Part shown: positions 42,421 to 52,900 of the stretch, piece after piece
Numbering within the stretch: the stretch's first letter is position 1
Layout: each line of letters starts with the position of its first letter
Source of the DNA: Gracilaria domingensis
Taxonomy: Eukaryota; Rhodophyta; Florideophyceae; Gracilariales; Gracilariaceae
Length of the DNA stretch: 64,000 nucleotides
Direction of reading: 5' to 3'
NCBI GenBank assembly: GCA_022539475.1
Contig: VCMS01000153.1
Coordinates: 62,001 to 126,000 of the forward strand
Program-made: the position numbers and the translations under genes
The notes under the pieces: model-generated
What the model was told of the DNA's origin: nothing
Databases searched by the model: none
What the model saw: only the letters and a program-made list of their open reading frames with translations

Positions 42421-44490
42421 ATGAATGCTGCAAAGCATCTCTATCTCTCATTTATAAACCGCTCTCAGAACCTTGCGGCTTGTAAAACAGAACGTTACCA
42501 ATCTCAGCTTCCATTTGTCATTACCACTATCACTCATCCTGCATTCTACGACAATATGCCTTATAAGCACAAGTGGTCCCGCAAACTGAAACCAACGCAC
42601 TTCTGCAAGAAGTGCAAATCCGTCCATAAGCGAACTGAGAACTGTTTCATGGTTCGGGCTATGCGCATGCGCGTTACCCGTGAAATGCGCCATGCCGTTT
42701 TTGCAGTCAAAGAAGGACGCATGTCGTTTCATGAGGTAAGTCGTAACTTCCGCCTGCCGGTTTCCTCTGTCCATTATTGGCTCCACCGCATTAATTTGGT
42801 CAGCAAGCCAGCGAGGTCGAAACGATTTGCCCTAACCGACACTGAAGAAGAGCACATAGTGCAGGTGCTTAACCATTATTCCAAAACTGGAAAGCACATG
42901 ACTAGGAACGACTTGAAGGATGCTGTGAAGTTCTTGGTCCAGTCCTTTCCGATCGAAAGGCAGCAGAAACTACGGTTCAAAAGTGGTCGTCCGGGCGACG
43001 ATTGGTGTAGAGCTTTCCAGGTTCGACACGAAGACGTCATCATGTATCGCAAAGTCTCTGTTCAAGAATCGCAGAGATACATATCGACAAATGCAGAGGT
43101 TCTAACCAGCTATCTTGCGAAGATATCTGAAGTGATACAGATATACAACATCGACCGCCGCAGACTTTTCAACTTGGACAAAACGGGGTTTTCCGTTGAA
43201 AAGGAGGACAAGGAGACGCCTCGCACCAAGCACTACATCTTAATCGATGATGTTCCTGAAATTCAGGGCGCGTCTTTCAAGAACATATCCCGCATTACCT
43301 GCCTTGCGTGTGTATCAGCCGAGGGTATCGCAGTCGATCCGATGTTTGTCTTTAAAGGATGTAGGGTACGCACACAAACAACCAATGAAACGGAAAGTGT
43401 TGAACCCATTCATGAAGGTTTGCCTCGAGGAGCGCTCGTAACCGCTCGCGAGGACGTTGCCGGTGTTGATGCCAACAATTTCTACCAGTGGGCAACCCAC
43501 TTTGTGGCCAAGACTGAAGACCTCCGAGCTAATGGGCGCCATGTTTTGCTAACGTAAGATGGATACCGCAGTCATATGTCACTTTGTGTCTGTGAATTGT
43601 TCCGCATCAATCGTGTGATCGCGTACCTGCTGCCAGCGCATACTAGCGCTACCACGCAACCGCTTGACGTCTCCGTCTTTTCGTCGATGAAATTAACTTT
43701 TCGAGAGCTTCTTGCGGCTTGTGTGGGCTCTTTTCCATTGTTTGACAAGGAGCTTGATCTATTTGACGTATTTTGTCTTGTCACAGAAGCCTAAAAGAGA
43801 GCCATGACCCGTGAAAACATTCGGAGTGGATTCGTGAAAACGAGTCTCTGCCCTACAGATTCACATCATGTGCTTGGGGAATACAGGCCACGCAGCTTTG
43901 ATTGCTTTTCGGAGCGAGTTGGTATCACTGAAATGATCTCAATGTTGCAGGTAAAGAGAGCGAAGACGCGCGCAAAGTTGTTAAGGACTGCTGTTCTGAC
44001 GAAAACGGGATTCACCGACAACAGTGAGGGAGCGGTTTTGACCTGTGACGCTGCGTACGAGTTGATTAAATGCCAGGAACAGAAACAGAAAGCCAAGAAG
44101 GAAGCTAAGAAAAAACGAGAGGAAGCCAAGTCATCCAAGGAAAGGGCTAAAGTTGTTCAAAAGTGTGCCGCCAACATTGCTACTACGATACAAGGCGCTC
44201 TGCGCCGGAGCGAACGTTTCGGTAGCAATCTTGCTGTGCCCCGATCCTTCGAGGAGCGACGTTGCGTAGCTCAAGGCAATGTTCTCACCATGAATTCTTT
44301 CGGGGTTGCCGAAATGCCGCAGAACTCAGTCCGTGAGGCCCCAAAAATTTGGAAATTTGGGCAGCGGCACTCATCAGTAATCCAGTTGAAGCCTTCGTTT
44401 TTGCTCTCCTGTTGCCTCCCCCATCGCCCTCATCTGGCAGTTTTCACCATCTCCCATCGCAGGCTGCCTTCTCCTCAAGGTTTCTACTGA
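42421..44490 (+). pseudogene. Pogo-type transposase of 11-kb element
   Basis: One frame with two TAA stops (43555-43557, 43792-43794). A likely start is MPYKHKWSRK at 42556. A Cys/His cluster FCKKCKSVHKRTENC precedes a psq-type HTH (MRHAVFAVKEGRMSFHEVSR) and a CENPB-type region (DDWCRAFQVRHEDV). Catalytic motifs are LFNLDKTGFSVE (about 43,170), DGYRSHMS right after the first stop, and AHTSATTQPLDVSVFSSM (about 43,640). The end has MTRENIRSGFVKTSLCP, a typical pogo C-terminal block, and a Lys-rich coiled coil. Both stops are single-codon changes, so decay looks limited. Confidence 0.85.
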
Positions 44491-44610
44491 TACTTTCCCT
44501 GCGTCCGGTATTCCACCCAACTCATCCGTTGGCTTGTCCCATTTCCACAGCCTCTTTCAAGTTGCACAACCTGATACGGTCCAGAGTATTTTGCGGCACA
44601 TGCAACTAGA

Positions 44611-45810
44611 ATGAAGGAAGTAACGTCCGACCCTATAATCAGACCTAATTTGTTATTAACCCCAAAGAATGATCCGTGTTATGCATGTGGACAGAACTCA
44701 AAGAAACTTCCTACAGTACTGGTCCACCTAACCACTGCTCAACTGAAGAAACGAGCGAATGTGGACACATCACCTCTTCTGAACCCATTTGCATCCGGGT
44801 GTCCTGAACAGGTGAAGCTCTGCACTGATTGCAGGTGTTCTACAAAAGGATGGTCAGTGATTTGCAATCCTCGTAAATACGGGGCCAAATCCCAGGCAGC
44901 ATTGGTATCCTGGAAAAGAAGATATACACCTGCAAGCGTTCGGAAGTCAAGCGAGTGTTATATTTGCGCAAGGCTTGCAAAATGTGGGAAAGAAGATCTT
45001 ATACCTTCGTATATTCCCGGGAAGAGCCTTCGATCTAATCTTCCTCTTCTTGAACTTTTGTTATATGATGAACATGCACGCGCCCATTTCTGTTCAGAAC
45101 TGAGCCAAATGTCTAAAATATCTGAGCAAGATGCCCGTGATCTCCTCAAAGAATTGGCAGAATCTCGATATTGCTCATTACACCATAACCACACTCGACA
45201 TTCAAAAGATTCGGCGGCCCACATTGAGCCAAGTCGCAGGGGAGTCAAGCGTGGGTACTGCGTCTTTAGAGGTCATGGATGCCCCGATACAAGCCTGATT
45301 TTTAGACCTATCTTGCGACCGTCATTGGATTCCTTGGAAGAATTGGAAGAGTTTGGTGAGCTTGAGCAGGCGATTGAGAGCCATTCGGGCTTTGCCCTCA
45401 TAGCTGCAGAAACCATGGGAAAGCAAGCTTGTGGGTCTTGTAGGTATATTATTTCCAAAGGAAGAACCGGGACGGTTCCCACTGTGGACACTGCATCGCT
45501 ACGCTGTGCTACCGGCCGATGTCTCGTTGACTGCATCTTCTATGCTCTGGATAACAATGTGGACAAAAGCCCTCAGTCGACTTACATGCGCGGAAATGAA
45601 GCTGTTTTTGATAAGGCAAGGTCTCTAAGAGATGCAGTTGTTACGCCATTTTCAGGAGCACCCAATGCTCGTTTCTTGCCTGTAAGCAAAGTTCGAAAGC
45701 TGAGAAGATTCTTGCATGCTATGTCCATCAGTGGGACGAAGCATATATGCGACAGAACTGTAGAGCCAAGAATAGGGCCAGTATTGGCTGCAAGACGTGT
45801 TCATTTATAG
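44611..45810 (+). CDS. Cargo ORF A: Cys/His-rich protein
   Basis: 399 residues starting MKEVTSDPII. Many paired cysteines: CYACGQ (about 25), CTDCRCSTKGW (about 77), CYICARLAKC (about 117), CSLHHNHTRH (about 190), CGSCRY (about 285) and CATGRCLVDC. These suggest several zinc-binding sites. After the TAG at 45808-45810 the same frame continues without change into ORF B, so A and B may be one protein cut by a stop. Not recognised as a named family. Lies 120 bp after the transposase on the same strand. Confidence 0.6.
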   Translation: MKEVTSDPIIRPNLLLTPKNDPCYACGQNSKKLPTVLVHLTTAQLKKRANVDTSPLLNPFASGCPEQVKLCTDCRCSTKGWSVICNPRKYGAKSQAALVSWKRRYTPASVRKSSECYICARLAKCGKEDLIPSYIPGKSLRSNLPLLELLLYDEHARAHFCSELSQMSKISEQDARDLLKELAESRYCSLHHNHTRHSKDSAAHIEPSRRGVKRGYCVFRGHGCPDTSLIFRPILRPSLDSLEELEEFGELEQAIESHSGFALIAAETMGKQACGSCRYIISKGRTGTVPTVDTASLRCATGRCLVDCIFYALDNNVDKSPQSTYMRGNEAVFDKARSLRDAVVTPFSGAPNARFLPVSKVRKLRRFLHAMSISGTKHICDRTVEPRIGPVLAARRVHL

Positions 45811-46953
45811 GCCCTATCGAGAAAGTGTCGCTGTTACGCCCTGCAAGACTCTCTTTCGGATACATTGAACAACTTCATGAGCATTTGCGGAGACAATGAG
45901 GATTACCTCTCACCTAGAGACAGAAGGAAGATGCTGACGGATGTGTGCCAAAGATTCTTTAAGCAGGCCGAAAATTACAGGCATGGAAGATGGAGGCTTT
46001 GGGATGAAATTACCGCAATTCCCGCCAAGCTGTGGGCAACACTGATGATGGATATGGCATCTAACAGCCAACTCGCTTCCTGGAAGGTTGCTTCGGCGGC
46101 AGGCAGAGTTCCACTGTCTGATTTGTTCCCCATCTGCAACAAAAACCCTTCATTTCGGCCTGAGAACAGTGGCGAATCGGCATCAGCTCCATTTCCTGTG
46201 GAAACTGGTAATGGTCGCATGCCGCGTGTTGAGTACTTGCTTTGTATTCGTGTTCTCAAAGTTATTGAACAAATCGCGCTTTCACGTTCCAAATGTTGCG
46301 TGAGCCCGTTAACGGCATCGCTTTCTATAGCCGGGATAATGGAGTGCAGCGCATCGTGGCGAAGCTTTCTTCACTCTTTGGGCCTGATGACCTCACTAGA
46401 CAGCAGTATGCTGTTTCGAAAACGTTTAATAATGAAGAGAGAAAGCGCTCAATCTGGAGCATTCGATAATATCAATGTTAGCGACCGAGTTGTCACGGTA
46501 CAACTGGACAACCTCGATATTCTTCCGTTACATACTGTCAAGGCTGCCGGAAAAGCCTTGCCCATGATCAGCGGTACCGTAACTCAGAGCATTGTGCGAG
46601 CAAGAAAACGTGCGAGAATTGAAGAAGGCGACGAGAGGACTTTGGGATCTAATCGTAGTGAACAGGAGAACCATGAATGGTTGAACCCCCGCGAGGTCTT
46701 CAAAGTCGTGAGCTTTTTGCGGCTTCATTCAACTCAAATGAAGACGCAAACATACTGGAAGACTTTTCTGATATCGCTTTCGGTATTGTATACGAGAATA
46801 GAGACAAGCTTTTGGGCATACCTAATGACAGAAAGATGTTTAACAGAGGCAAGACGGTGCTTCAGTACAAGCATCAGGGAGTCAACTTCAGGTCTCTTTT
46901 GTTGTCCTGTTTTCGACAACACGAAGGGGAAAGGTCAGACGATGCGGCCGTGA
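45811..46953 (+). CDS. Cargo ORF B: N-terminal part of large protein
   Basis: Same frame as ORF A (first ATG 45865). Contains RRKMLTDVCQRFFKQAENYR and LCIRVLKVIEQIALSRSK; then VQLDNLDILPLHTVKAAGKA and MISGTVTQSIVRARKRAR (about residues 205-255). The LDNLD pattern, followed by the GDQPTYR block in ORF C, recalls proteins annotated as DUF6589-like in animals and fungi. That is a memory-based resemblance, not a search result. The last 90 residues overlap ORF C in another frame and look less coding, so the true product probably shifts to ORF C near 46,680. Confidence 0.5.
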   Translation, partial: ALSRKCRCYALQDSLSDTLNNFMSICGDNEDYLSPRDRRKMLTDVCQRFFKQAENYRHGRWRLWDEITAIPAKLWATLMMDMASNSQLASWKVASAAGRVPLSDLFPICNKNPSFRPENSGESASAPFPVETGNGRMPRVEYLLCIRVLKVIEQIALSRSKCCVSPLTASLSIAGIMECSASWRSFLHSLGLMTSLDSSMLFRKRLIMKRESAQSGAFDNINVSDRVVTVQLDNLDILPLHTVKAAGKALPMISGTVTQSIVRARKRARIEEGDERTLGSNRSEQENHEWLNPREVFKVVSFLRLHSTQMKTQTYWKTFLISLSVLYTRIETSFWAYLMTERCLTEARRCFSTSIRESTSGLFCCPVFDNTKGKGQTMRP

Positions 46954-49900
46954 TTGATCAGGACGTTTTATTTGTTGACGTTAGTAGAATGAGCGCAGCA
47001 GACATCCTCACCATCCATGAAAAACTGGGTCTTCTGAAGCAGCTCCTTACACCTGGAGAACCTGGATGTCCACGCCATATCGTTGTTGCGGGTGACCAAC
47101 CAACATATAGGATGCTGGTTAAGATATGGAGGACTTCTTATCTGGAGGCAAAGAGGGACATGCTTGGCTCTGGGAATATGGTCGGGTTAAGAACATATGA
47201 ATGGTTAATACCATTTCCTGGTTTCTTTCACATAGAGAAACAAAGTCTCTATCCGCTTTGTAAGGAAATCTTTCATGGTTTGGGACTTCAAGAACTGGCT
47301 AAATGCTGCGGCTTATCAAATTCACAAGTACAGAACATCTTGCATCATGGTCATGCCCGGAATAATCGCGCGTTAGTCTTCAGCATTTGTGCTGCTCTAC
47401 TAATTCACACAACCGATATCGTTCTGGCTGAGAACCCTGACGTGAAGGATGACATTGAGAACATCATGAGAGAAGGAAAAGAGCATGATTCTGTTGAGAC
47501 CTCGAAGATGACGTCAGAGCTTAGGACTTGTACAACGGAGAGCGTCACATCCGTTACTATTTCAATTGGGAGAATTCTACGCAAGAAAGTGTCCTCCTTC
47601 TTTTCCAGCTCGGGTCCTAACGGTAGACATATCGTCACGACAGGACTCTTCACGTGCCTCTTACCTGTTGTAGGTTTCCATGTATTGTCCAGAACTGGGC
47701 ACTCCAATGTGTTGGACAGTTTCTGGTTGCGCCTGAACAATATCTTGCATGCTTCCCGTCATATACACTACCAGCAACTTTACATGTTTTATGGTCTCTT
47801 AAAGGGAATGATGCCCAGGATTGTCTTTCGAGATCTGTACACCGATAAACCCGGCAGGATGCTGGCGCGAGTACCTTCATACACTGCGGGTAATGGGAGT
47901 ATCTATGATTCTAGAGGATGGACTTATGTTCATCTTGACGAGGCTCTTGAGATGATGTTTGTAAGGATGTTGAAGTCCCTTAACGTCACATTGCTACCGT
48001 ACCTCGAAAGTGCGGGGGCCTGGCTTCTGCCTGTCTCAATGGCTCGAATGCAGATTCGAACAATCTGTGCCGCATCAAGGGCGTATAAGCGAGTGAGAGA
48101 GAACGGAGACGCTGATGAGCATATCACACCACTTGACAATTACGACAGAGCTGCTGCCCAGACATCAACAGTTCGAGAAATAGTGAACCTGATGCGACTC
48201 AAAAGCTTTTTATCAAGTGAGCACCGCAGCTGCGACAGACTCAAGAATGTACTAGGAGTTCCTGAACGCGAGTTGACGGACGACGAAGCCCAGAAATTGG
48301 TCCTGAACATCGACCAATACGGTCGAAAAAGTGTCGAGTTGCACGCCTCATCGATGTTCCCAGACGTTTTCGGCCCTTTATCGGGCGAAGATGTTCGTAT
48401 TCATCTCAACAAGAAGCGACCGAAGGGTGAGTGGACGACAACACGGCGCATTCCTACGATTGGCAACACAATATTAGCCCAAAAGCAGGATGGTCCAAGC
48501 CCGAAGACCAAGAAGGCAAAGGATTCTAGGGTGGCATTATCGGAACGGCGTCACGCCTTTACAAAGTTAATGACCTCGCTGACTTTGGCAGAGCATAAGT
48601 CTATAGAATCTGGTGACCCAAATGGGGCTGGACATGCCAGACATAGGTGGAACATTTTGCACAGCGCCAGATATATGTTATCACCACACGCAGATGCATA
48701 TCTTTGGTTGGGAAATATCGTGAGGCACGCCAACAAAAGTCAGCTAATATCCGCTTTGAATCTTGAATTCCTCAGACAAGATGGAAATTCGGTTCTGAGT
48801 TCCATAAGACGTCCGACATCCAGTAGAAAGAACGTTTACTACTACTACGACTACCAAATGCCTCAGTATATCTCGATCATGATTGATGTCATGAATCATA
48901 TTTGGAGCAGAGGTACTGACGGGTCACGAGGAAACAGTATGCACGCTGTTACAGTTCTGAAGATGAAACAGTTGTTGCGACCATGGTTCAGTGGGAAACG
49001 GGCCGAATGTCTTAAACAACTCCATCTCCATATCGATGACCCATCCAATGTCATCAAACAGAAGTCTGGAGAGCAAGGTCGTCGCGACTATGCGCGAGAT
49101 ATGTGCCAGGACTCGAAGTTAAAGGGAGAAGAAGAACTCTACAAATTGGGATTTTTGCTCCCCATTACTGTTCCATGGGGAACACTATTGAGCTCCAGAA
49201 TTAGCAGAGATGCTATCAGTTCATTACATTTGTTTTGTGGGGCTGTTGCTGGACTGGAGCTTGCAGACGAATATAATCGCAACATTGACATATATCTGCA
49301 CGGTGGTTGTTTCAGTATACGCCCAGCTTGCAGTGGAATGATTGCCAGTGAATTGATTCCAGAGCTTGCAGCAAAAGATGAGACAGTTGAACATCCACGA
49401 GGAGGTGAGGTGTTGCTGATGCCGAAGGCTCTAGTGCAGAATGTTGAGGCCAAGCTTGATCACCACAAAGATAACGGTACTTCGATCGACCCCCATGTCA
49501 ACGACCATACCTATGAGACTACTCTACACTCGAAATCAAAAGAGCAAATGACGAACGTAACCCATCTAGGACAAGAGGCAGTCGAATTTGAAGATGTACT
49601 GTTTCAAGTACCGCGAAATAGGCCACTAGTGTTTTCCTCTGCTCATGGACTGCACATAAATGACAGTTATCTGACGCATGGAGAGTCTGAGACCAGGTTT
49701 GTGGCTGCATTCAACACATTCGTATTGCCTACCATTTATGAGTCTGACCTCAAGGAATCGCCGGGAAAAAGCGGATGTGTTCTGGTCTCGAGAGATACGG
49801 ATGTGACAATAATTTTAGCGCTCGCTCAATGTATGCGAGACATGAATGTCATACATGTCTTGGGTGACACAGTCGTTGACTTAGACAATCTAAATGAAAC

Positions 49901-50315
49901 TCTCCGAAGAGAAGGAGTTAGTGCGACAATGTTCGCCAGCTGCTACGTTATGGCAGGATGTGACTTCTCTGCTGGAACGTACGGTGTAACACATGTGCAC
50001 TACTTCAGGGCATGTTTAAGAAATGTGTCATTCTTAAATGGCATCGGAGACGCAGATGATTCCTCTTCCTTACAATTACTCATTCTCTTCGCTTATCTCG
50101 AGAAACATGGCTTCAGGTATCTTACGAACAGCCGAGAAAAGGAAAGGCTTCGAGAAAAGTGGGTATCAGAAGGATGCAGCGAGGAAGACGCAATGCGACG
50201 TGCAAAGGAAATTTTTGTTAGTGAATGGGATGTGGGTACCCAAGATTGGTGTTTAGATGTCAGAAGATATGTGGCAGATCTATCAAGGTCTTTGAATGAG
50301 CTGATACCACCTTAA
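46677..50315 (+). CDS. Cargo ORF C: 1,212-residue protein with PIN/FEN-like end
   Basis: Very long open frame, likely the continuation of ORF B. At about residues 130-200: HIVVAGDQPTYRMLVKIW, then WLIPFPGFFHIEKQSLYPL, a conserved-looking core. The middle is helical and basic (ILAQKQDGPSPKTKKAKDSR, about 600). The C-terminus has SRDTDVTIILALA (about 1040), VVDLDNLNETLRREG and CYVMAGCDFSAGTYGVTH (about 1095). This acidic D-x-D and G-C-D pattern is that of PIN/FEN1-type nuclease folds, so a metal-dependent nuclease activity is possible. No RT or DDE motif seen. Frame intact over 3.6 kb, unlike the transposase beside it. Confidence 0.65.
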   Translation: MVEPPRGLQSRELFAASFNSNEDANILEDFSDIAFGIVYENRDKLLGIPNDRKMFNRGKTVLQYKHQGVNFRSLLLSCFRQHEGERSDDAAVIDQDVLFVDVSRMSAADILTIHEKLGLLKQLLTPGEPGCPRHIVVAGDQPTYRMLVKIWRTSYLEAKRDMLGSGNMVGLRTYEWLIPFPGFFHIEKQSLYPLCKEIFHGLGLQELAKCCGLSNSQVQNILHHGHARNNRALVFSICAALLIHTTDIVLAENPDVKDDIENIMREGKEHDSVETSKMTSELRTCTTESVTSVTISIGRILRKKVSSFFSSSGPNGRHIVTTGLFTCLLPVVGFHVLSRTGHSNVLDSFWLRLNNILHASRHIHYQQLYMFYGLLKGMMPRIVFRDLYTDKPGRMLARVPSYTAGNGSIYDSRGWTYVHLDEALEMMFVRMLKSLNVTLLPYLESAGAWLLPVSMARMQIRTICAASRAYKRVRENGDADEHITPLDNYDRAAAQTSTVREIVNLMRLKSFLSSEHRSCDRLKNVLGVPERELTDDEAQKLVLNIDQYGRKSVELHASSMFPDVFGPLSGEDVRIHLNKKRPKGEWTTTRRIPTIGNTILAQKQDGPSPKTKKAKDSRVALSERRHAFTKLMTSLTLAEHKSIESGDPNGAGHARHRWNILHSARYMLSPHADAYLWLGNIVRHANKSQLISALNLEFLRQDGNSVLSSIRRPTSSRKNVYYYYDYQMPQYISIMIDVMNHIWSRGTDGSRGNSMHAVTVLKMKQLLRPWFSGKRAECLKQLHLHIDDPSNVIKQKSGEQGRRDYARDMCQDSKLKGEEELYKLGFLLPITVPWGTLLSSRISRDAISSLHLFCGAVAGLELADEYNRNIDIYLHGGCFSIRPACSGMIASELIPELAAKDETVEHPRGGEVLLMPKALVQNVEAKLDHHKDNGTSIDPHVNDHTYETTLHSKSKEQMTNVTHLGQEAVEFEDVLFQVPRNRPLVFSSAHGLHINDSYLTHGESETRFVAAFNTFVLPTIYESDLKESPGKSGCVLVSRDTDVTIILALAQCMRDMNVIHVLGDTVVDLDNLNETLRREGVSATMFASCYVMAGCDFSAGTYGVTHVHYFRACLRNVSFLNGIGDADDSSSLQLLILFAYLEKHGFRYLTNSREKERLREKWVSEGCSEEDAMRRAKEIFVSEWDVGTQDWCLDVRRYVADLSRSLNELIPP

Positions 50316-50354
50316 GAGCATGTTGATAATCAAACTAAGAGAGTACGACACATA

Positions 50355-50837
50355 GTGTTCAAGTACTGGAACCAAGCTGAGAAGAATGAATTGAGTCCCG
50401 ACTTGGTTGGAGGTTGTAACGCTGATTCAGGCTTCACAAGTAACGGAGATTTTTTACTAGAGCGACAAGAAGATGTGAAAGCGATTGAGACGAAAATAAG
50501 GGAACTATTGGCTAAGTGCAAATGCAAAGGAACCTGCATTACAAGGCACTGTTCATGTGTCAAACGAAACTTGAAGTGCATAGGGTGCGAGTGCCCGCGT
50601 TCGAAGTGCCAGAATAAGGTAACTGAAGATCCATTCATCGAGATGGTGGTCGACCGGGGCGGAGACAGCTGTGACGAAAATGGTGGTATGGATAATGTGG
50701 AGGTTTCTTGTGGTGATTCATATGAGTCGACCCATATAAATGTCGTAGAGCTTACAAAGAATGACCTTCGAAGTCTAAATAGCCTAATGACTTCGGAACA
50801 TGATTTCGAAGAGCTTCTGAACGCAGTTGAAGAGTAA
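50355..50837 (+). CDS. Cargo ORF D: CXC (tesmin-like) cysteine-rich protein
   Basis: 160 residues, 40 bp after ORF C on the same strand. Residues 55-85 hold nine cysteines in the order CKC-x3-C-x4-CSC-x6-C-x2-CEC-x4-C, close to a single TSO1/tesmin CXC repeat, which binds zinc and DNA. The rest is acidic (EHDFEELLNAVEE). In some animal transposon-linked proteins I recall, a similar Cys-rich tail follows a GCD-type domain, so D may have been the C-terminus of C, separated here by a stop (TAA near 50,315). Start uncertain. Confidence 0.6.
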   Translation: MFKYWNQAEKNELSPDLVGGCNADSGFTSNGDFLLERQEDVKAIETKIRELLAKCKCKGTCITRHCSCVKRNLKCIGCECPRSKCQNKVTEDPFIEMVVDRGGDSCDENGGMDNVEVSCGDSYESTHINVVELTKNDLRSLNSLMTSEHDFEELLNAVEE

Positions 50838-52841
50838 TGCTCGCTTATTGAATATTATGGGCATCGATCGGTCTAACCATTGGAGTCGAAAGCTTAGCGC
50901 TCACTACGCAGGGACTCATTATTTCCTTGACTGCAGTTGGAAATTTCCATGAACAATGGTAACCGGCAGTGATTGTCACGAAAAGAAGTGGGGAACGCCA
51001 TTTCTATGGCCTGAATGTCGACGTTAACCTTGGACGGATTTCTGCAAGCAAGTGCTACGAAATTCAGATAAAGAAGATCCACGTCCATGGAAGGAGGACA
51101 CTTTTCGAGATACGGTCGATTACGCCAGACGAACAGGCCCAACTCTTGGAAACAATTGTACCTTTTCACACTACTAGAAATAAAGTACTATTCTTGCCAT
51201 CGAAAAGACAAGCATCCAGGCGGAATTCTGACCAGCAAAATACCATGTGACGACAGTGCAGTTGTTCTTCGAAGAACTCCATGCCTATCGCAGAGTGGCA
51301 AAAGCACACAGAGACAATAAGGAGCGGAACCGCGAACGCCGCTATCGAATTTGGTTATCATTCTTTGCAAGAAAGTTGTTTCAAAAGGTGGATTACCTCC
51401 CACACCTTCCACAGTCTCTTCGACGTCCTGCCAAGCCCCAATACGTCCGAAAGAATTGTCTTCAGAATCAAGGCTACAATATGCTGAAAGTACTCTGCTT
51501 TCGTTCAGACAATCAGTGAAAAGCTCCACTGTAATCGATGATGTCAGCACCCAAAGAGAGTAAAGCAACGGTGTCACGGTTCGTGAGTCTCTACGCGTTC
51601 TTGACGAAAACTTTCTACACATCATCTTGCAAAGCGTCTGTAAAAAAAGAGGATCTCTGCAGCCGGGTATAAATTCAATTTCAAAGACGGAATTGGTATT
51701 ACACTTCTCTGATGAATTACTTCGTTTGCGTTGTCATTGCTTCTGTTGTGAATAGCACATTTCTGATGCTGACCAAACCTCCAGTACAATCGCTTTGCAA
51801 TATCCGCCTTGAGCACCATTTTCTTCTTGTGAGAGTTCGGGATGCATTCGCTTCCATGCACAGAAATTACGTAGGCAGTACAGTATCTACCAGCACAAAA
51901 CGCGTTCTTGAGTTTAAGCAAAGATATACTGTAGCCGGGTACTTGAGGTACCGTCTGACAATATTTCGATTGGTCTACGTGGCAAAAGCGAGATATGTAG
52001 GTCTTCCTGGCTAATACAGAACTACATCCACCCCAGCTCGTCAATAATCCATATCTGTATGTCCCAAGATCCGTCGAAGACGCCGCAGTAGTGCCAATAA
52101 TCCTTAGAGTAGTTTGCGGCAAGCCCCGTTAGCTTCAAATTCAATATGAAAGCTTTTCTGACTTAATAGCCGTCTTGTAAAGCTCTTGCGATCGCCGTTA
52201 GGTTCATATGGTCTCCGACCAAATAAGAAGTCGTTGAGGGTGCGTAGGGTACAATTAAATCGGAGAGGAGACACGTCAAGTCGAGATCGGACAGTTCGCA
52301 AATTGTGGGGACCCTTCCGTGGCGGTTTATGTCGAAGGTAACGGCTTAATGAGGTAAAGGCAATAAGAGTCTTAAGACACACAACGGAATGTGCATCCAA
52401 TCCTCAAAAAACCGCATTTACCAAATCTGCCTCAAATCTGGTCGTTTTTTACAGACTGAACTGTGTCAGCGACGGGGTGACTGCTTCGCGGTCTGTTGAT
52501 GGGACTGGAGCTGCTTTTGATTAAGCTTTTTGACCGTTTTAGCAGATTTGAGATTGAGATTCCAAGGACGTTTGGTTTGGCAAAACATGGACTTGGAAAT
52601 TTTATATGATAGTTTTTGTTCAACTTTGGATCTATGGTTTTTGTAAGTGAGCCTGTTTTGCCCTTCTCTCGTAAAGACATCATATCTGTTCTGTTTCGTT
52701 GCCGTTTTGCTTCGTTCAAAGCTTGTGTAGTGGGGAAGATATCGTGCTTTCTGGTAGTGTGCCACGATGTACCAGAAAGAAAGGAACGTGGGAATGAGAG
52801 GGATTTTCAGCTTCTGTTCAAGTGTTGAGCCCACCCCCCTG
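50838..52841. other. 3' part of 11-kb element, no clear gene
   Basis: About 2 kb with moderate frames on both strands. The longest are - strand 52122-51622 (166 codons, several Cys) and 51625-51188 (145 codons), which overlap end to end in different frames and could be one broken gene. I do not recognise them. The right terminal inverted repeat is at 52,826-52,841. Confidence 0.35.
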
Positions 52842-52900
52842 TACTCACTCGCCGTCGTCGTGTGCTTATGTACTTGTATTCACTGTAATGCTGTTTGACA
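52842..52900 (-). repeat. Copia C 5' LTR, outer piece
   Basis: TACTCACTCGCCGTCG...CTGTTTGACA on the + strand, matching 28,787 to 28,849 of the 3' LTR with a few substitutions. Followed by the target duplication CACCC (52901-52905). Confidence 0.85.

Larger units (their letters stand above)
41891..52841 (+). mobile_element. 11-kb pogo-like transposon with large cargo ORFs
   Basis: Bounded by CAG...CTG imperfect inverted ends: left CAGTAGGGCAGGCTCA, right (reverse complement) CAGGGGGGTGGGCTCA. A TA duplication lies inside the Copia C LTR sequence GCTTTACTCAC. The undivided copy of that LTR at 28,761 proves the boundaries. It contains a decayed pogo-type transposase (42,421-44,490), then cargo ORFs to 50,837, all on the + strand. 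The whole is 10,951 bp, very long for this superfamily. Whether the cargo came with the transposase or is itself nested is open. Confidence 0.8.
28761..52900 (-). mobile_element. Copia element C with nested transposons
   Basis: Copia in reverse orientation. 5-bp target duplication CACCC at 28756-28760 and 52901-52905. LTR ends are TGTCAAACAG... and ...CTTGCATA. Three DNA transposons and a solo LTR lie inside it. After removing them and their target duplications the core is about 4.6 kb. The coding order gag, protease, integrase, RT, RNase H on the - strand is Ty1/Copia. The RT motif TTIDDFLVLAS and very short LTRs would fit a GalEa-like clade, which I cannot verify. Confidence 0.85.
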
